A stretch of 64,000 nucleotides of DNA from Marinobacter flavimaris (GTDB taxonomy: Bacteria > Pseudomonadota > Gammaproteobacteria > Pseudomonadales > Oleiphilaceae). The translations under genes and the position numbers were made by a program. Below are positions 8,959-19,392 of the stretch, piece by piece; the stretch's first letter is position 1; each line of letters begins with the position of its first letter. A model generated the notes under the pieces. That model did no database searches and was not told the DNA's origin. It saw only the letters and a list, made by a program, of their open reading frames with translations. The DNA lies in NCBI RefSeq assembly GCF_002933295.1, contig NZ_PSSW01000007.1, positions 168,424-232,423 on the forward strand, in the 5' to 3' direction.

Positions 8959-10131
8959 TCAATCCTGCGGCTTAACCTGGAATACGGCCATCTTTCCGCT
9001 GTTGCCAAAAACCAGCAGGTTACCATTGGCGAGGCGCTGTGCCGGTACGCGGATACCCTCATCGTCGAACTCCAGCTGGCCAACCAGCTTGCCATCCTCA
9101 CGGTCAATGACATGCAGGTAGCCTTCAAAATCGCCGACCACCAGATAGTCTTCATAAACTATTGGCTGGGTCAGCTGCCGCCAGGCCAGACGATCCTGGG
9201 TCCAGACTTCCCGACGATCAGAGCCTCTCAGAGCAACAATGTCGCCATTGGCCGAGGCCAGATAGATCTCGCCGCCACCAATCATCGGGGAATAGAGGCT
9301 GGATGCCTTCCGGCTCCAGATCTCCTGCCCGGTACGAATATCAACGAGGGCAAGTTTGCCCTGGTAGCCAACCACCATGACGGCGGTCTCAATGACCAGG
9401 GGCTGCCCCGTCACGTCAACCAGCCTTTCAAGCTCGGTGCGCCCCTGAGGCTGGCCCACTTCATACTGCCACATGGGTTGCCCCGAGGCTGCCGCCAGAG
9501 CGATCAATTTGCCACTGGCAAAGGAGGCAATGACAACGTCTCCACCGACCAGCGGCGCCGCAGCAGCCCTCATGGACAGAACCGGAACCGTGCCGTCGTA
9601 CTGCCAGAGTTTCTCACCATCGGTGGCACTGAATCCCAACACCTTGCCGTCCGTCGTATGGGCCACCACCAGGGAGCCGTTGGACTGGGGCGACGACAGT
9701 ACTTCGGTGGGCAGCGACTGGCGCCACAGCTCGGAGCCGTCCTCACGGGATAGCGCCACCAGATCGGCGTTCTCGGTGGTCAGATAGAGGTTCTGCCCAT
9801 CGCCACCGAGGCCCGAGAAGATGCGCTCTTCAAATTCAGATTCCCAGACAACCTTGCCGGAATCCGAGGCCACGGCGTAAATCTCACCATTCGCCGATGC
9901 GGCGTAGATCAGATCCCCGGTATTCAGAGGTGCCAGGTAGAGAAAATCACCATCATGACCGTCGCCCACGGACATGCTCCAGACTCTCTTGAATTCGGCA
10001 GACGCCTCAATCTCGGGAACCGGAACAGGTTGTTCGAAAGTATCCGTGGTGCTACACCCGGAAAGTGCCGCCAGCATTGCCAGCGCCATCAGCAGTCCGC
10101 GTTTTGAGATCCTGTCGCGGATAACCGGCAT
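8959..10131 (-). CDS. bamB: Outer membrane assembly lipoprotein BamB
   Basis: A 390-residue lipoprotein of the beta-barrel assembly machinery. The signal peptide ends in the lipobox LSGC with Cys26 as lipidation site. The rest shows repeated PQQ-type beta-propeller blades (pattern such as VALSREDGSELW, ALRGSDRREVW). The start ATG shares its A with the TGA of yfgM (TGATG overlap), so translation is probably coupled. The length is close to E. coli BamB (392). Confidence 0.96.
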   Translation of the reverse strand: MPVIRDRISKRGLLMALAMLAALSGCSTTDTFEQPVPVPEIEASAEFKRVWSMSVGDGHDGDFLYLAPLNTGDLIYAASANGEIYAVASDSGKVVWESEFEERIFSGLGGDGQNLYLTTENADLVALSREDGSELWRQSLPTEVLSSPQSNGSLVVAHTTDGKVLGFSATDGEKLWQYDGTVPVLSMRAAAAPLVGGDVVIASFASGKLIALAAASGQPMWQYEVGQPQGRTELERLVDVTGQPLVIETAVMVVGYQGKLALVDIRTGQEIWSRKASSLYSPMIGGGEIYLASANGDIVALRGSDRREVWTQDRLAWRQLTQPIVYEDYLVVGDFEGYLHVIDREDGKLVGQLEFDDEGIRVPAQRLANGNLLVFGNSGKMAVFQVKPQD

Positions 10132-10787
10132 CAGGCATCCTCCCCGACACCGAGGTCTGCCAGTTTCAGTTCCAGAATACCGCTACGACCCTGCTGGCTC
10201 TGCTCACGGGCAGCAAGATAGGCCTCACGTGCGCCCTCCCGGTCGCCCTGCGCCAACAGGATGTCGCCACGGAGCTCGGAGTACATGGCATCAAACGCAT
10301 CGGCATTACCGGCGCCGTCGATGGTGGCCAGAGCATCTTCGTACTGGCCTGAGGAAAACTGGGCGCGAGCCAGACGATTACGGACCACAAGCGCCAGTGC
10401 CTCATGCTCTCCGGTTTTTTCCAATGCCCACTTCAGGGAATCAATGGCGGCTTCGGCGTTGCCCTCCTGCATCAACTGCTGACGGGCGAGGATCAGGTTA
10501 CCGTAGACCGCATAGGCGCTATCCGTGTAGTCCTCCCGCAGGGTCTGCGCGACGAAAGCGACGGTCTCGCCGCTGGTTTCATCGGCCTGGTCACTAAAGG
10601 CATTGAGGAGGTTGGCAAACTGGTTGGCTGCCTCGGTGCGTTGCTGCGCCTGATGGTTCTGCCAAGCCTGCCAGCCGAACACAATGGCCAGGGCTGCACC
10701 AATGCCGATCAGCAGAGAACTGCCGTTTTTCTTCCACCAGTCCTTGATCGCCTGGACCTGTTCTTCTTCGGTGCGCAACTCTGCCAT
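10131..10787 (-). CDS. yfgM: YfgM-like TPR membrane protein
   Basis: A 218-residue inner-membrane protein. A short cytoplasmic N-terminus is followed by one TM helix (about residues 22-41) and a periplasmic TPR domain of the YfgM/DUF2133 family. In E. coli YfgM is an ancillary subunit of the SecYEG translocon that works with PpiD in periplasmic chaperoning. It lies between hisS and bamB exactly as in other gammaproteobacteria and overlaps the bamB start by one base. Confidence 0.93.
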   Translation of the reverse strand: MAELRTEEEQVQAIKDWWKKNGSSLLIGIGAALAIVFGWQAWQNHQAQQRTEAANQFANLLNAFSDQADETSGETVAFVAQTLREDYTDSAYAVYGNLILARQQLMQEGNAEAAIDSLKWALEKTGEHEALALVVRNRLARAQFSSGQYEDALATIDGAGNADAFDAMYSELRGDILLAQGDREGAREAYLAAREQSQQGRSGILELKLADLGVGEDA

Positions 10788-10839
10788 GGGGACTCCTGTT
10801 GTCGAATTTTTGCTTTTGTATCAGTAAATTTGGTCAGAT

Positions 10840-12120
10840 TCAGTTGGCCAGCGCCGCTGCCAGAGTGTCCGCAAGCTTGTCCTGGGCGATCTCCGCCTGC
10901 GGCTCGTCGGCTCGCAAGGGTTTAAGCCCGGCGGTGCCGTTGGCCACTTCGTTCTCGCCCAGAATCACCGCGTACCTGGCACCACTGCGGTCTGCCTTTT
11001 TCATCTGGCTTTTGAAACTGCCACCGCCACAATGGGAAACAATCACACGCTCTGGCAGGGCTGCCCGGAGCTGTTCAGCCAGAACGAGCGCAGGCGCCAA
11101 TGCGCCCTCGCCCATCGCCGTTACGTAGACATCGGCATTGCTGTTTACGTGCTCAGGAACCAGTTCCAGCGTTTCCAGCAGCAGGATAAGGCGCTCAAGG
11201 CCCATTGCAAAGCCCACTGCAAAGGTCGGCTTGCCACCCAGCTGTTCCACCAGGCCATCGTATCGACCACCTGCACACACCGTACCCTGGGCGCCGAGGC
11301 TGTCGGTAATCCACTCGAACACCGTCTTGCCGTAGTAATCGAGGCCCCGCACCAGCGCTGGATTCACTGAATAATTCACCCCTGCAGCCTCAAGAAGCGC
11401 CTTCAGGCGCTCGAAGTGCTCGCGGGATTCTTCGTCGAGATAGTCGTCAAGGCTGGGCGCGTTTTCGAGGATTTTCCGCGTGGAAGGATCCTTGCTATCC
11501 AGAATGCGCAGGGGGTTCGATTCGAGGCGACGCTGGCTATCGGCATCCAGGTCTGCCTTGAACTGACCGAGGTAATCCACGAGGGCGGACCGGTAAACCC
11601 GACGGGACTCCGACGTTCCGATGGAATTGATCTCAAGCCGGGTATGCTCGGCAAGCCCAAGCTCTTTCCAGAGCCTTGCCGTCAAGATGAGCAGTTCGGC
11701 ATCAATGTCCGGACCGTTCATGCCAAAACATTCCACGCCAATCTGATGAAACTGGCGATAGCGGCCTTTTTGCGGACGTTCGTGCCGGAACATCGGGCCG
11801 GTGTACCAGAGACGGCGGGTCTGATTGAACAGAAGACCGTGCTCTTCGGCGGCCCGAACACAACCGGCGGTGCCCTCCGGGCGGAGGGTCAGACTGTCAC
11901 CGTTGCGGTCTTCAAAGGTGTACATTTCCTTTTCGACGATGTCGGTCACTTCACCAATCGAACGCTTGAACAGATCGGTCTGTTCCACAATCGGCATGCG
12001 GATTTCCTGGTAGCCATACTGGGCCAGTACTCTGCGAACCGTGGATTCCACAAACTGCCAAACCGGCGTCTGCTCCGGCAGGATATCGTTCATCCCGCGA
12101 ATTGCCTGAATCTTTGCCAA
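10840..12120 (-). CDS. hisS: Histidyl-tRNA synthetase
   Basis: A 426-residue class II aminoacyl-tRNA synthetase charging tRNA-His. It begins [15 protein letters not shown], as in the family, with motif 2 around [16 protein letters not shown] and the histidine-binding segment [12 protein letters not shown]. The C-terminal anticodon-binding domain contains [14 protein letters not shown]. The start codon is TTG at 12120 with AAGGG six bases upstream; no in-frame ATG fits the conserved N-terminus. ispG precedes it by 49 bases. Confidence 0.97.
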   Translation of the reverse strand: MAKIQAIRGMNDILPEQTPVWQFVESTVRRVLAQYGYQEIRMPIVEQTDLFKRSIGEVTDIVEKEMYTFEDRNGDSLTLRPEGTAGCVRAAEEHGLLFNQTRRLWYTGPMFRHERPQKGRYRQFHQIGVECFGMNGPDIDAELLILTARLWKELGLAEHTRLEINSIGTSESRRVYRSALVDYLGQFKADLDADSQRRLESNPLRILDSKDPSTRKILENAPSLDDYLDEESREHFERLKALLEAAGVNYSVNPALVRGLDYYGKTVFEWITDSLGAQGTVCAGGRYDGLVEQLGGKPTFAVGFAMGLERLILLLETLELVPEHVNSNADVYVTAMGEGALAPALVLAEQLRAALPERVIVSHCGGGSFKSQMKKADRSGARYAVILGENEVANGTAGLKPLRADEPQAEIAQDKLADTLAAALAN

Positions 12121-12169
12121 TGTTAACCCTTAACTTTTTCTGGATGGTTATGCCGGGAACTGGAAACAA

Positions 12170-13288
12170 TCAGTTGTCTGACCGGGCAATAATCGAATCT
12201 TCCTGTTCCTTGCGCCGTGCCACTTCCTCGCGAATCAGGCGCTCCAGATCATCCGTCAATGTCGCGTTGTCCAGCTTCTGGTTCGGCTTTCCCGCCATGT
12301 AGAAGAGGTTCTTGGGGCTCCCGCCGGTAAGTCCGAGATCCGCCACTTTCGCCTCACCCGGACCGTTTACGATGCACCCGATGATCGCCACATCCAGAGA
12401 ATCGTTTACATCCTCCAGACGAGCTTCCAGATCATTCATGGTCTGGATGACATCGAAATTCTGCCGGGAACAGCTGGGACAGGCGATGAAGTTTATACCG
12501 CGACTGCGCAGGCGCAGGCTCTTCAGTATATCGAAGCCCACCTTGATTTCCTGCACGGGGTCCGCTGCAAGCGATACCCGGATGGTGTCACCGATGCCGT
12601 CCATCAACAGCATGCCAAGGCCAATGGAGGACTTCACGGTTCCGGATCTCAAACCACCGGCCTCGGTGATGCCAAGGTGCAGGGGCTGCTCAATCTGCTG
12701 GGCAATCTTACGGTAGGCATCGACCGTCATAAACACTTCCGACGCTTTCAGGCTAACCTTGAAATCCTGGAAGTCATGACGATCCAGGATATCGATGTGG
12801 CGCATGGCGGACTCCACCAGCGCGTCTGCCGTCGGCTCGCCATATTTGCGCTGGAGAGACTTCTCCAGCGAACCGGCGTTCACACCAATGCGAATGGGAA
12901 TGTTGCCGTCCCGGGCCGCACTGATCACGGCACTGACGCGGTCATCGCGGCCGATATTGCCAGGATTGATCCGGAGACAGTCAACACCCAGTTCTGCTAC
13001 CCGAAGAGCGATTTTGTAATCGAAGTGGATGTCGGCAACCAACGGCAGGGAAACCTGCTCCCGAATCTTCCCGAACGCCTCAGCGGCGTCCATGGACGGA
13101 ACGGAAACACGCACTATGTCCGCACCTGTCTCCTGCAATGCCTTGATCTGGCCAACGGTGGCCTCTACGTCACAGGTTTCGGTGTTGGTCATGCTCTGCA
13201 CCGCAATCGGCGCGTCACCACCCACAGGAACATTGCCCACCATGATCTGGCGGGATTTGCGTCTGATAATCGGGGAATCCTGTTTCAT
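12170..13288 (-). CDS. ispG: 4-hydroxy-3-methylbut-2-enyl diphosphate synthase (IspG/GcpE)
   Basis: A 372-residue iron-sulfur enzyme of the MEP isoprenoid pathway, making HMBPP from MEcPP. The three [4Fe-4S] cysteines are visible in [10 protein letters not shown] and [10 protein letters not shown]. The N-terminal TIM barrel and C-terminal sulfite-reductase-like part have normal length (E. coli 372). It lies between the rodZ-like gene and hisS, the usual gammaproteobacterial order. Confidence 0.97.
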   Translation of the reverse strand: MKQDSPIIRRKSRQIMVGNVPVGGDAPIAVQSMTNTETCDVEATVGQIKALQETGADIVRVSVPSMDAAEAFGKIREQVSLPLVADIHFDYKIALRVAELGVDCLRINPGNIGRDDRVSAVISAARDGNIPIRIGVNAGSLEKSLQRKYGEPTADALVESAMRHIDILDRHDFQDFKVSLKASEVFMTVDAYRKIAQQIEQPLHLGITEAGGLRSGTVKSSIGLGMLLMDGIGDTIRVSLAADPVQEIKVGFDILKSLRLRSRGINFIACPSCSRQNFDVIQTMNDLEARLEDVNDSLDVAIIGCIVNGPGEAKVADLGLTGGSPKNLFYMAGKPNQKLDNATLTDDLERLIREEVARRKEQEDSIIARSDN

Positions 13289-13323
13289 GTCTTACTGACC
13301 GATATGGAAAATTTGATCAAATT

Positions 13324-14361
13324 TCAGATTGTCAGGGTGAATTCTGACCGGTTGTTAACAACCCGGTAGCCACCGATATCCACTGGCTCGCCCTGGAAAC
13401 GGATGGATTCAACCGCATCGACTGCGCCAATCACAACCCTCAAGGGCGTCGGCCCCTCGATATCAATCAGATCCCCGTTACGCTGGAGCGAATTCACCAG
13501 GCGGTTACCGGCTGCGTCACTGATCTGCACCCAACAATCGTCACTGAAGCGAATCTGGAGTCGACCGTTGTCCGAAGCATCCGACAGCCCATTCGGGTCT
13601 TCCAGAACCGGCTCGGGGGTCTGGACGACCGCAGGAATCTGATCGGTAACAGGCTCGGTTGCATCAGCCGCGCCATCGTCCGTAGCCAGTGTGTTTTCAG
13701 GCAACTGATTTTCACCAACGTCAGTTTCAGGCGCTTGAGCCTCAGTTTCTGTTTCAGACTGCTGCACGGTAGGCGCCTCCGCCTCCATAACTGCCGATTC
13801 CGACTCTTCAGCACTGGCAACAAGCACAGGTTCGGAGCGCTCTGGCTCGGCCAACGCAGCCGATTCCTCGGCTTCAGCAGGAGCAGGCTCCTCCGGCACT
13901 GATTCCGGTTCTGTCGTCGGCTCGGAAGGCGCCGGGCCCTGTGAAGGAGCCAGAAAGGTGAAAGCAAGGTATCCGGCAATGCCCAGCACCACCAGGAAAA
14001 ACAGAGCCTTGGCAAGCTGACGTTTACGACGTCTGCGACGTTCGATGTCTACCAGCGGATTGGCTTCCTGCTCCTGTTCCCGCTGTTGCCGAATGGGTTC
14101 CAGTTCCTGGTCGAGGTCGGCAATCACTGCATCTGCGTCCAGCCCAACCTGTTTTGCATAAGCCCTGACATACCCTTTCAGAAAGAGTTCACTGTCAATC
14201 TGGCTGTAATCTCCCGACTCGATCGCCTGGATTACCGAAGGACGCAAATGCTGCGCTGCTGCGACATCACCGGTACTCAGACCGGTTTTCTCCCGTGCCT
14301 TTTGAAGCTGCCGCCCTACGGGCTCCTTCATAGCTGGCTGTGAGTTTTCTTCAGTTGCCAT
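13324..14361 (-). CDS. rodZ: RodZ-like cytoskeletal membrane protein
   Basis: A 345-residue protein with the RodZ layout: an N-terminal Xre-type helix-turn-helix (about 15-85), a basic juxtamembrane stretch RRRRRKRQ, one TM helix (about 117-136), a long periplasmic linker rich in Pro, Glu and Ala (about 140-255), and a C-terminal DUF4115 domain (about 265-345). RodZ links MreB filaments to the cell-wall elongation machinery. The coding start overlaps the end of pilF by 11 bases. Confidence 0.9.
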   Translation of the reverse strand: MATEENSQPAMKEPVGRQLQKAREKTGLSTGDVAAAQHLRPSVIQAIESGDYSQIDSELFLKGYVRAYAKQVGLDADAVIADLDQELEPIRQQREQEQEANPLVDIERRRRRKRQLAKALFFLVVLGIAGYLAFTFLAPSQGPAPSEPTTEPESVPEEPAPAEAEESAALAEPERSEPVLVASAEESESAVMEAEAPTVQQSETETEAQAPETDVGENQLPENTLATDDGAADATEPVTDQIPAVVQTPEPVLEDPNGLSDASDNGRLQIRFSDDCWVQISDAAGNRLVNSLQRNGDLIDIEGPTPLRVVIGAVDAVESIRFQGEPVDIGGYRVVNNRSEFTLTI

Positions 14362-15157
14362 TAGAAATCAGCACCTTATATTGTTGGTATTCGACTGACT
14401 CCGGAAATTTGTTTCTGAGTTGAAGCGCAAGGCTCGCCTCCTGGTTTTCATCACTGTAGAAGCGGGCAATGCGGATTCCGGTAAGAAGGCTCTCCGGTGA
14501 GTGGACCAGACGCTGATTTCGCTGCATCAATGAAATCAGTCGCGAGTAATAGCGTGCCGCGTCGTCGTAGTCGCCAGTCTCTACGGACACCCGGGAGAGC
14601 GCCAGCAGGGAACGTGCATCGCCTCGTGTCAGCTCCACTGCGCGGCGATAGGATGTGGCCGCAGCTTCCAGTTCTCCGAGGCGCTCCTGGGTCATGCCCA
14701 GGTTAAAGAAAACCGAGCCGCGATCCTGATAACCGGTATCCCGGGACGCAGCACGGAATTGATCCCGCGCGTCTTCCATCCGGTTCTGGCCGAACAGGAA
14801 AGCTCCGTAATAAACCCGCGCCCGTGTGTACCCTGGATCCTCGGAAATAGCCTGTTTGAAATTACGCTCAGCCAGTTCTGGCTCACCCTCGGCGTTATAG
14901 ACAAGCCCCATCGCAGCCCTGGCGCCCGGGTCATCTGAATCCAGTTTCAATGCCCTGTCGAGGTGATGGCGTGCACGTTCAAGATTGCCCTGCCCAATAT
15001 AGGCCGTGGCAAGTTTCACATAGTTATCGAGCGCTTCCTGCTGATCTGCTTCCCGTGAAAACCGACTGTCGGTAGTGGTAACGCAACCTGTAACCAGCAG
15101 GGTCAGCAACAGGGTGGCCAACACGAATGAACGTCGGTTTGCTGGTGGTGTTATCAC
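14351..15157 (-). CDS. pilW: Type IV pilus biogenesis/stability lipoprotein PilW (PilF)
   Basis: A 268-residue lipoprotein with the lipobox VTGC at about residues 22-25, followed by tandem TPR repeats (for example YIGQGNLERARHHLDRALKL). The family (PilF in Pseudomonas, PilW in Neisseria) is an outer-membrane pilotin helping PilQ secretin assembly. The start is GTG at 15157 with GGGG seven bases upstream. It sits between rlmN and rodZ as in Pseudomonas. No other pilus genes are in the window. Confidence 0.9.
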   Translation of the reverse strand: MITPPANRRSFVLATLLLTLLVTGCVTTTDSRFSREADQQEALDNYVKLATAYIGQGNLERARHHLDRALKLDSDDPGARAAMGLVYNAEGEPELAERNFKQAISEDPGYTRARVYYGAFLFGQNRMEDARDQFRAASRDTGYQDRGSVFFNLGMTQERLGELEAAATSYRRAVELTRGDARSLLALSRVSVETGDYDDAARYYSRLISLMQRNQRLVHSPESLLTGIRIARFYSDENQEASLALQLRNKFPESVEYQQYKVLISNGN

Positions 15158-15198
15158 GGGTGTCCCCTTCCTCGATTGGGCTGCAAGACGTATCTGGT

Positions 15199-16311
15199 TC
15201 AGGGATTCACCTGCTGAACCTGAATATACCGCTGACTCCGCCGGGTTCTGTCCTCGACCCGCCCGACCAGTTGCCCACAGGCGGCGTCAATGTCATCGCC
15301 CCGCGTGGTTCTGATGGTGGTGATGTAGCCAGCTTCGTTAAGAACGTTCTGGAACCGCCGCGTGGCATTCATACTCGGTCTCCGGAAATCGCTCTCCGGA
15401 AACGGATTGAAGGGAATCAGGTTGATCTTGCACGGAAGATCCCGCAACAGCACCGCCAGTTCCCGGGCGTGCTCGGGCTGATCGTTCATCCCCTCGATAA
15501 CGGTGTACTCGATTGTAGCCTTACGCTTGTCTGGCAAACGGGCGAAATACCGCTTGGTGGCCGCAAGCAGCTCTGAGATCGGGTACTTTTTATTCAACGG
15601 AACCAGTTTGTTACGCAGTTCATCATTCGGGGCATGCAGGGAAATGGCCAGTGAAACATCGGTAACTTCCGACAGGCGATCCAGCGCGGGCACCACGCCA
15701 GAGGTACTGAGGGTCACCCGGCGCTTGGAGATCCCGTACGCCAGATCCTCCATCATGAGGTTCATGGCGTCCACGACATTGTCAAAATTGAGCAGGGGCT
15801 CGCCCATGCCCATCATGACCACGTTGGTAATCGGCCGATCGGGGCCCGGCTCAAACGGCATGAAGGCCTTGCGCGCAACCCACACCTGGCCAATGATTTC
15901 CGCCGCAGTCAGATTACGGTTAAAGCCCCGCTTGCCGGTGGAGCAGAAGGTGCAGTCCAGGCTGCAACCAATCTGTGAGGAAACGCAGAGTGTGCCGCGT
16001 TCGCCATCGGGAATCAGTACCGTCTCCACGCTGTTGCCGTTATCCATGCGCATCACCCACTTGCGGGTGCCGTCTTTGGAGGTTTCGTCGTACACCACCT
16101 CAGGACCACGGATCTCGGCAACCTGCTTCAGCTTTTCCCGAAGCGCCTTGCTCATATTGGTCATTTGATCGAAGTCATCGGCGCCACGCTGATGGATCCA
16201 CTGCAAAACCTGAGTGGCACGGAAACGCTTCTCTCCCAGGGACTCGAAGAAGGCCTCGAGCTTTGCTTTTGGCATTCCCAGGAGATTGGTTTTTTCAGCG
16301 GCCGCTGTCAT
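15199..16311 (-). CDS. rlmN: Dual-specificity 23S rRNA A2503/tRNA A37 methyltransferase RlmN
   Basis: A 370-residue radical SAM methyltransferase that makes m2A2503 in 23S rRNA and m2A37 in some tRNAs. The cluster motif CSLDCTFC is at about residues 112-119. The catalytic C-terminal cysteine lies in [10 protein letters not shown]. The length is as expected. The start ATG at 16311 has GAGG seven bases upstream. Confidence 0.96.
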   Translation of the reverse strand: MTAAAEKTNLLGMPKAKLEAFFESLGEKRFRATQVLQWIHQRGADDFDQMTNMSKALREKLKQVAEIRGPEVVYDETSKDGTRKWVMRMDNGNSVETVLIPDGERGTLCVSSQIGCSLDCTFCSTGKRGFNRNLTAAEIIGQVWVARKAFMPFEPGPDRPITNVVMMGMGEPLLNFDNVVDAMNLMMEDLAYGISKRRVTLSTSGVVPALDRLSEVTDVSLAISLHAPNDELRNKLVPLNKKYPISELLAATKRYFARLPDKRKATIEYTVIEGMNDQPEHARELAVLLRDLPCKINLIPFNPFPESDFRRPSMNATRRFQNVLNEAGYITTIRTTRGDDIDAACGQLVGRVEDRTRRSQRYIQVQQVNP

Positions 16312-16374
16312 TTCATAACCTCGATCAGATAATCAATTCGGAGGCGACCGGATGATCGCCCCCGATCAACGCAA

Positions 16375-16803
16375 TCAACCCCTCGGGCAGATCTCGTTGT
16401 CATTGAAGAAGTAAGCGATTTCGCGCTCGGCAGAAGCCGCGGAATCAGAGCCGTGAACGGCGTTTGCGTCGATGGACGATGCGAAATCAGCGCGGATAGT
16501 GCCCGCCTCGGCTTCTTTCGGGTTGGTCGCGCCCATCAGGTCACGGTTTTTAAGGATCGCGCCTTCACCTTCCAGAACCTGCACAACCACCGGACCGGAG
16601 GTCATGAATGCAACCAGGTCGTTAAAGAACGGACGCTCTTTGTGCTCTGCGTAAAAGCCTTCTGCCTGCTCCTGGGTGAGGTGCATCATCTTGGCAGCAA
16701 CGATGTTCAGCCCAGCTTTCTCGAAGCGGCTGTAAATTTCGCCGATCACGTTCTTTGCGACCGCGTCGGGCTTGATAATCGAGAGCGTGCGCTCAGTTGC
16801 CAT
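16375..16803 (-). CDS. ndk: Nucleoside diphosphate kinase
   Basis: A 142-residue enzyme balancing NTP pools by phosphate transfer through a catalytic histidine, visible in [12 protein letters not shown]. It begins [12 protein letters not shown] as in the family, with a GGAG eight bases before the ATG at 16803. In Pseudomonas ndk follows the complete isc cluster. Here it follows iscS directly, with a 68-base gap. Confidence 0.97.
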   Translation of the reverse strand: MATERTLSIIKPDAVAKNVIGEIYSRFEKAGLNIVAAKMMHLTQEQAEGFYAEHKERPFFNDLVAFMTSGPVVVQVLEGEGAILKNRDLMGATNPKEAEAGTIRADFASSIDANAVHGSDSAASAEREIAYFFNDNEICPRG

Positions 16804-16871
16804 GGTATTTCTCCAGTTTGTGGATGGTTAAAATTCTGGCCTGCGATTATACGCAGTCCGGGGCAAACTTC

Positions 16872-18020
16872 CTACCGCACTGCGCGGAGGCGACTAACAA
16901 CATCAACTATTTGCGCGCTGGCAAACGCCACTTCCTCGTTCGTGGTGTAGCGGCCGATGGAAAAGCGCAGCGCACGATGGGCCTGCTGTTCACTCAACCC
17001 GATGCCACGAAGCACATATGAGGGCTCTACCGTGGCTGAAGCGCAGGCCGAACCGGAGGATACCGCCAGATCCCGAAGGCCGAGCATGAGGGACTCCGCA
17101 TCGACGCCTTCAAAGGAAAGATTCATTATGCCCGGGACGCGCCGGGATTCACTGCCGTTGAGAGTGACACCCTCGAGAGGCCGGAGCCCCGAAAGAAACG
17201 CCTCCCGCAGGGCTTCCAGCTCCTCCACTTCCTGTTCAAGCGCGGATTGGGCGATCTCGAACGCCTTCCCCATTCCGACAATCTGATGGGTGGGGAGCGT
17301 TCCGGAGCGCATTCCTCGCTCATGGCCACCACCATGAATCTGCGCCTCAATACGAACATCTGGCGACCGCCTGACGTACAGGGCGCCGACGCCCTTCGGG
17401 CCATAAACCTTGTGGCCGGAAAGCGCCAGCAGATCCACCGGCATGGAGCCAACATCAATTGCCATCTTGCCGGCGGCCTGGGCGGCGTCTACGTGAAAAA
17501 GAATGCCTCTCTGGCGCAATTCGGCACCAATGGCGGCAATATCATTGATTGTTCCAAGCTCGTTGTTCACCAACATCAGGCTGACGAGCACGGTATTTTC
17601 CTTGAGCGCGTCCAACACCTGATCAAAACCGATGGTTCCGTCGGCTGCCGGCTCCAGCCAGGTGACTTCAGTACCCTGATGCTCCAGCCACTTGCAGGTA
17701 TCAACAACCGCTTTGTGCTCGATCCTGGAGGTAACGATATGAGCGCCCTGCCGGCCGGCAACCGCCCCTTTGATGGCGAGGTTGTCTGATTCCGTTGCCC
17801 CCGAGGTCCAGACAATCTCCCGCGGATCAGCGTGAACGAGACTGGCGACCTTCTTGCGTGCAGCTTCCACTGCGGCTTCTGCCTGCCAACCATAGGCGTG
17901 GGTGCGGGATGCCGGATTACCGAATACACCATCCAGCGTGAGGTATTTCATCATTTCATCAGCAACGGCTGGATCAACGGGCGTGGTGGCCGCGTAGTCC
18001 ATATAAACGGGCTTTTTCAT
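16872..18020 (-). CDS. iscS: Cysteine desulfurase IscS, lacking the C-terminal IscU-binding tail
   Basis: A 382-residue PLP enzyme of the NifS/IscS group that removes sulfur from cysteine. It starts [16 protein letters not shown]. The PLP lysine lies in [11 protein letters not shown] and the catalytic cysteine in SSGSACAS. The start at 18020 was chosen because the conserved N-terminus begins there; the longer open frame to 18143 would overlap iscR. The protein ends just after RFSIGRYTT...SRLRAVR. E. coli IscS (404 residues) continues with about 20 conserved residues ([21 protein letters not shown]) that help hand sulfur to IscU. iscU, iscA, hscBA and fdx are also missing downstream, where ndk follows. 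Confidence 0.93.
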   Translation of the reverse strand: MKKPVYMDYAATTPVDPAVADEMMKYLTLDGVFGNPASRTHAYGWQAEAAVEAARKKVASLVHADPREIVWTSGATESDNLAIKGAVAGRQGAHIVTSRIEHKAVVDTCKWLEHQGTEVTWLEPAADGTIGFDQVLDALKENTVLVSLMLVNNELGTINDIAAIGAELRQRGILFHVDAAQAAGKMAIDVGSMPVDLLALSGHKVYGPKGVGALYVRRSPDVRIEAQIHGGGHERGMRSGTLPTHQIVGMGKAFEIAQSALEQEVEELEALREAFLSGLRPLEGVTLNGSESRRVPGIMNLSFEGVDAESLMLGLRDLAVSSGSACASATVEPSYVLRGIGLSEQQAHRALRFSIGRYTTNEEVAFASAQIVDVVSRLRAVR

Positions 18021-18042
18021 GGATTCCGGAAACTTGTTGGTG

Positions 18043-18540
18043 TCAGGCCGGCGCCTGATCGGACAGGCGTTCGGTATTGATGGTTTCAGAGCCACTGTCG
18101 GACTGGCGGCGATTTTGCCGGTCCGCAACCTGGCGAATTTCATGCTTCCTCATCAGATCTCCGAGACTGATCTCGCTGAGAAACTGATGAATCTGATCAC
18201 TGAGATCAGACCAGAGGTGGTGGGTCAGACATTTCTCGCCATTCTGGCAATCGCCTTTGTTGCCGCACCGGGTGGTATCCAGCGATTCGCTGACGGCATC
18301 AACAACTTCGGCAATGTAGAGATCAGCCGCAGGACGACTGAGCCTGTATCCACCACCGGGACCGCGAATACTGACAACCAGTTTCTGGCGGCGGAGACGG
18401 GAGAAAAGCTGCTCCAGGTAGGACAGTGAGATTTCCTGACGCGCCGATATATCGGCCAGACTCACCGGCCCCTGGTCTCCATGCAGAGCCAGATCCAGCA
18501 TTGCCGTAACGGCATAGCGGCCTTTGGTGGTCAACTTCAT
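18043..18540 (-). CDS. iscR: Iron-sulfur cluster regulator IscR
   Basis: A 165-residue Rrf2-family regulator that represses its own operon when carrying a [2Fe-2S] cluster. It begins [19 protein letters not shown] with a winged helix. The three cluster cysteines are present with normal spacing ([18 protein letters not shown]). The C-terminus is somewhat divergent. iscS starts 22 bases downstream. A promoter with an IscR type-1-like site lies just upstream. Confidence 0.96.
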   Translation of the reverse strand: MKLTTKGRYAVTAMLDLALHGDQGPVSLADISARQEISLSYLEQLFSRLRRQKLVVSIRGPGGGYRLSRPAADLYIAEVVDAVSESLDTTRCGNKGDCQNGEKCLTHHLWSDLSDQIHQFLSEISLGDLMRKHEIRQVADRQNRRQSDSGSETINTERLSDQAPA

Positions 18541-18585
18541 AGCGTCAGCCCCATGGCGGGATTGAATCTCAAAAATGCAGAACAG

Positions 18586-18618
18586 AGTATGAATTGACCA
18601 ACCATTTCAGTCAAGTAT
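18586..18618 (-). promoter_or_regulatory. iscR promoter with type-1 IscR box
   Basis: On the minus strand -35 TTGACT (18614-18609) and -10 CATACT (18591-18586) are 17 bases apart. The 25-base window 18618-18594 begins ATACTTGACTG, a perfect left half of the type-1 consensus ATASYYGACTR, then an AAAT centre and a weaker right half (GGTTGGTCAA). It overlaps the -35, where IscR repression is expected. Confidence 0.65.
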
Positions 18619-19392
18619 TCAGCGCCGCACCTCTTCGTCGTCTCGCACGCAATCGAAATCCTCCTCGTGGAGCGGTGGCAGTTCGCCATTCTGGTATTCA
18701 CTGTTCACCTTGCGCAACGCCTTGCACATATTCTCTATGCGGTCATCCACGGCATGCATGTGATCAAGCAACGAGCGCATGGCCCGTGCGACGGGGTCCG
18801 GCATTTCTTCTGTAACGCCGTATGCATCGAAGCCCATTCGCTCTTCCATCTCCTTGCGGCGGGCATCGTCTTCGCCCTGGCGTTTGACAATAACGCGGCC
18901 AGGGATACCTACAACGGTTGCTCCCTCTGGCACTGCCTTGGTAACCACCGAGTTTGAACCAATCTTGGCACCCTCGCCTACTTCAAAAGGCCCCAGAATC
19001 TTGGCGCCGGCACCAACCACCACACTGTTGCCAATCGTGGGATGCCGCTTACCCTTGTTCCAGCTGGTTCCGCCCAGCGTAACGCCCTGATAGAGGGTTA
19101 CGTCGTCGCCAATCACCGTAGTCTCACCAATAACAACACCCATGCCGTGGTCGATGAAGAAGCGACGACCAATGGTTGCACCCGGATGAATCTCAATGCC
19201 GGTAAGCCAACGGGCGATCGTCGAAATGGTCCTCGCAAGCCATTTCAATCCCAAACTCCACAACCAATGGGAAAACCGATGGAAAAGCAGTGCGTGCAAA
19301 CCGGGATAGTTGGTGAGCACTTCAAAGGTATTCCTGGCGGCGGGGTCCCGATGGAACACGCTGTTAATGTCTTCCCGCAAACGCTCAAACAT
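18619..19392 (-). CDS. cysE: Serine O-acetyltransferase
   Basis: A 257-residue enzyme making O-acetylserine, the first step of cysteine synthesis. The N-terminal helical part ([19 protein letters not shown]) precedes a left-handed beta-helix of hexapeptide repeats ([18 protein letters not shown]). The start at 19392 has AGGA eight bases upstream and overlaps the trmJ stop; ATG 19398 (MAMFERL) is an alternative. The next gene downstream is iscR, so the cysteine supply gene neighbours the cysteine desulfurase locus. Confidence 0.94.
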   Translation of the reverse strand: MFERLREDINSVFHRDPAARNTFEVLTNYPGLHALLFHRFSHWLWSLGLKWLARTISTIARWLTGIEIHPGATIGRRFFIDHGMGVVIGETTVIGDDVTLYQGVTLGGTSWNKGKRHPTIGNSVVVGAGAKILGPFEVGEGAKIGSNSVVTKAVPEGATVVGIPGRVIVKRQGEDDARRKEMEERMGFDAYGVTEEMPDPVARAMRSLLDHMHAVDDRIENMCKALRKVNSEYQNGELPPLHEEDFDCVRDDEEVRR

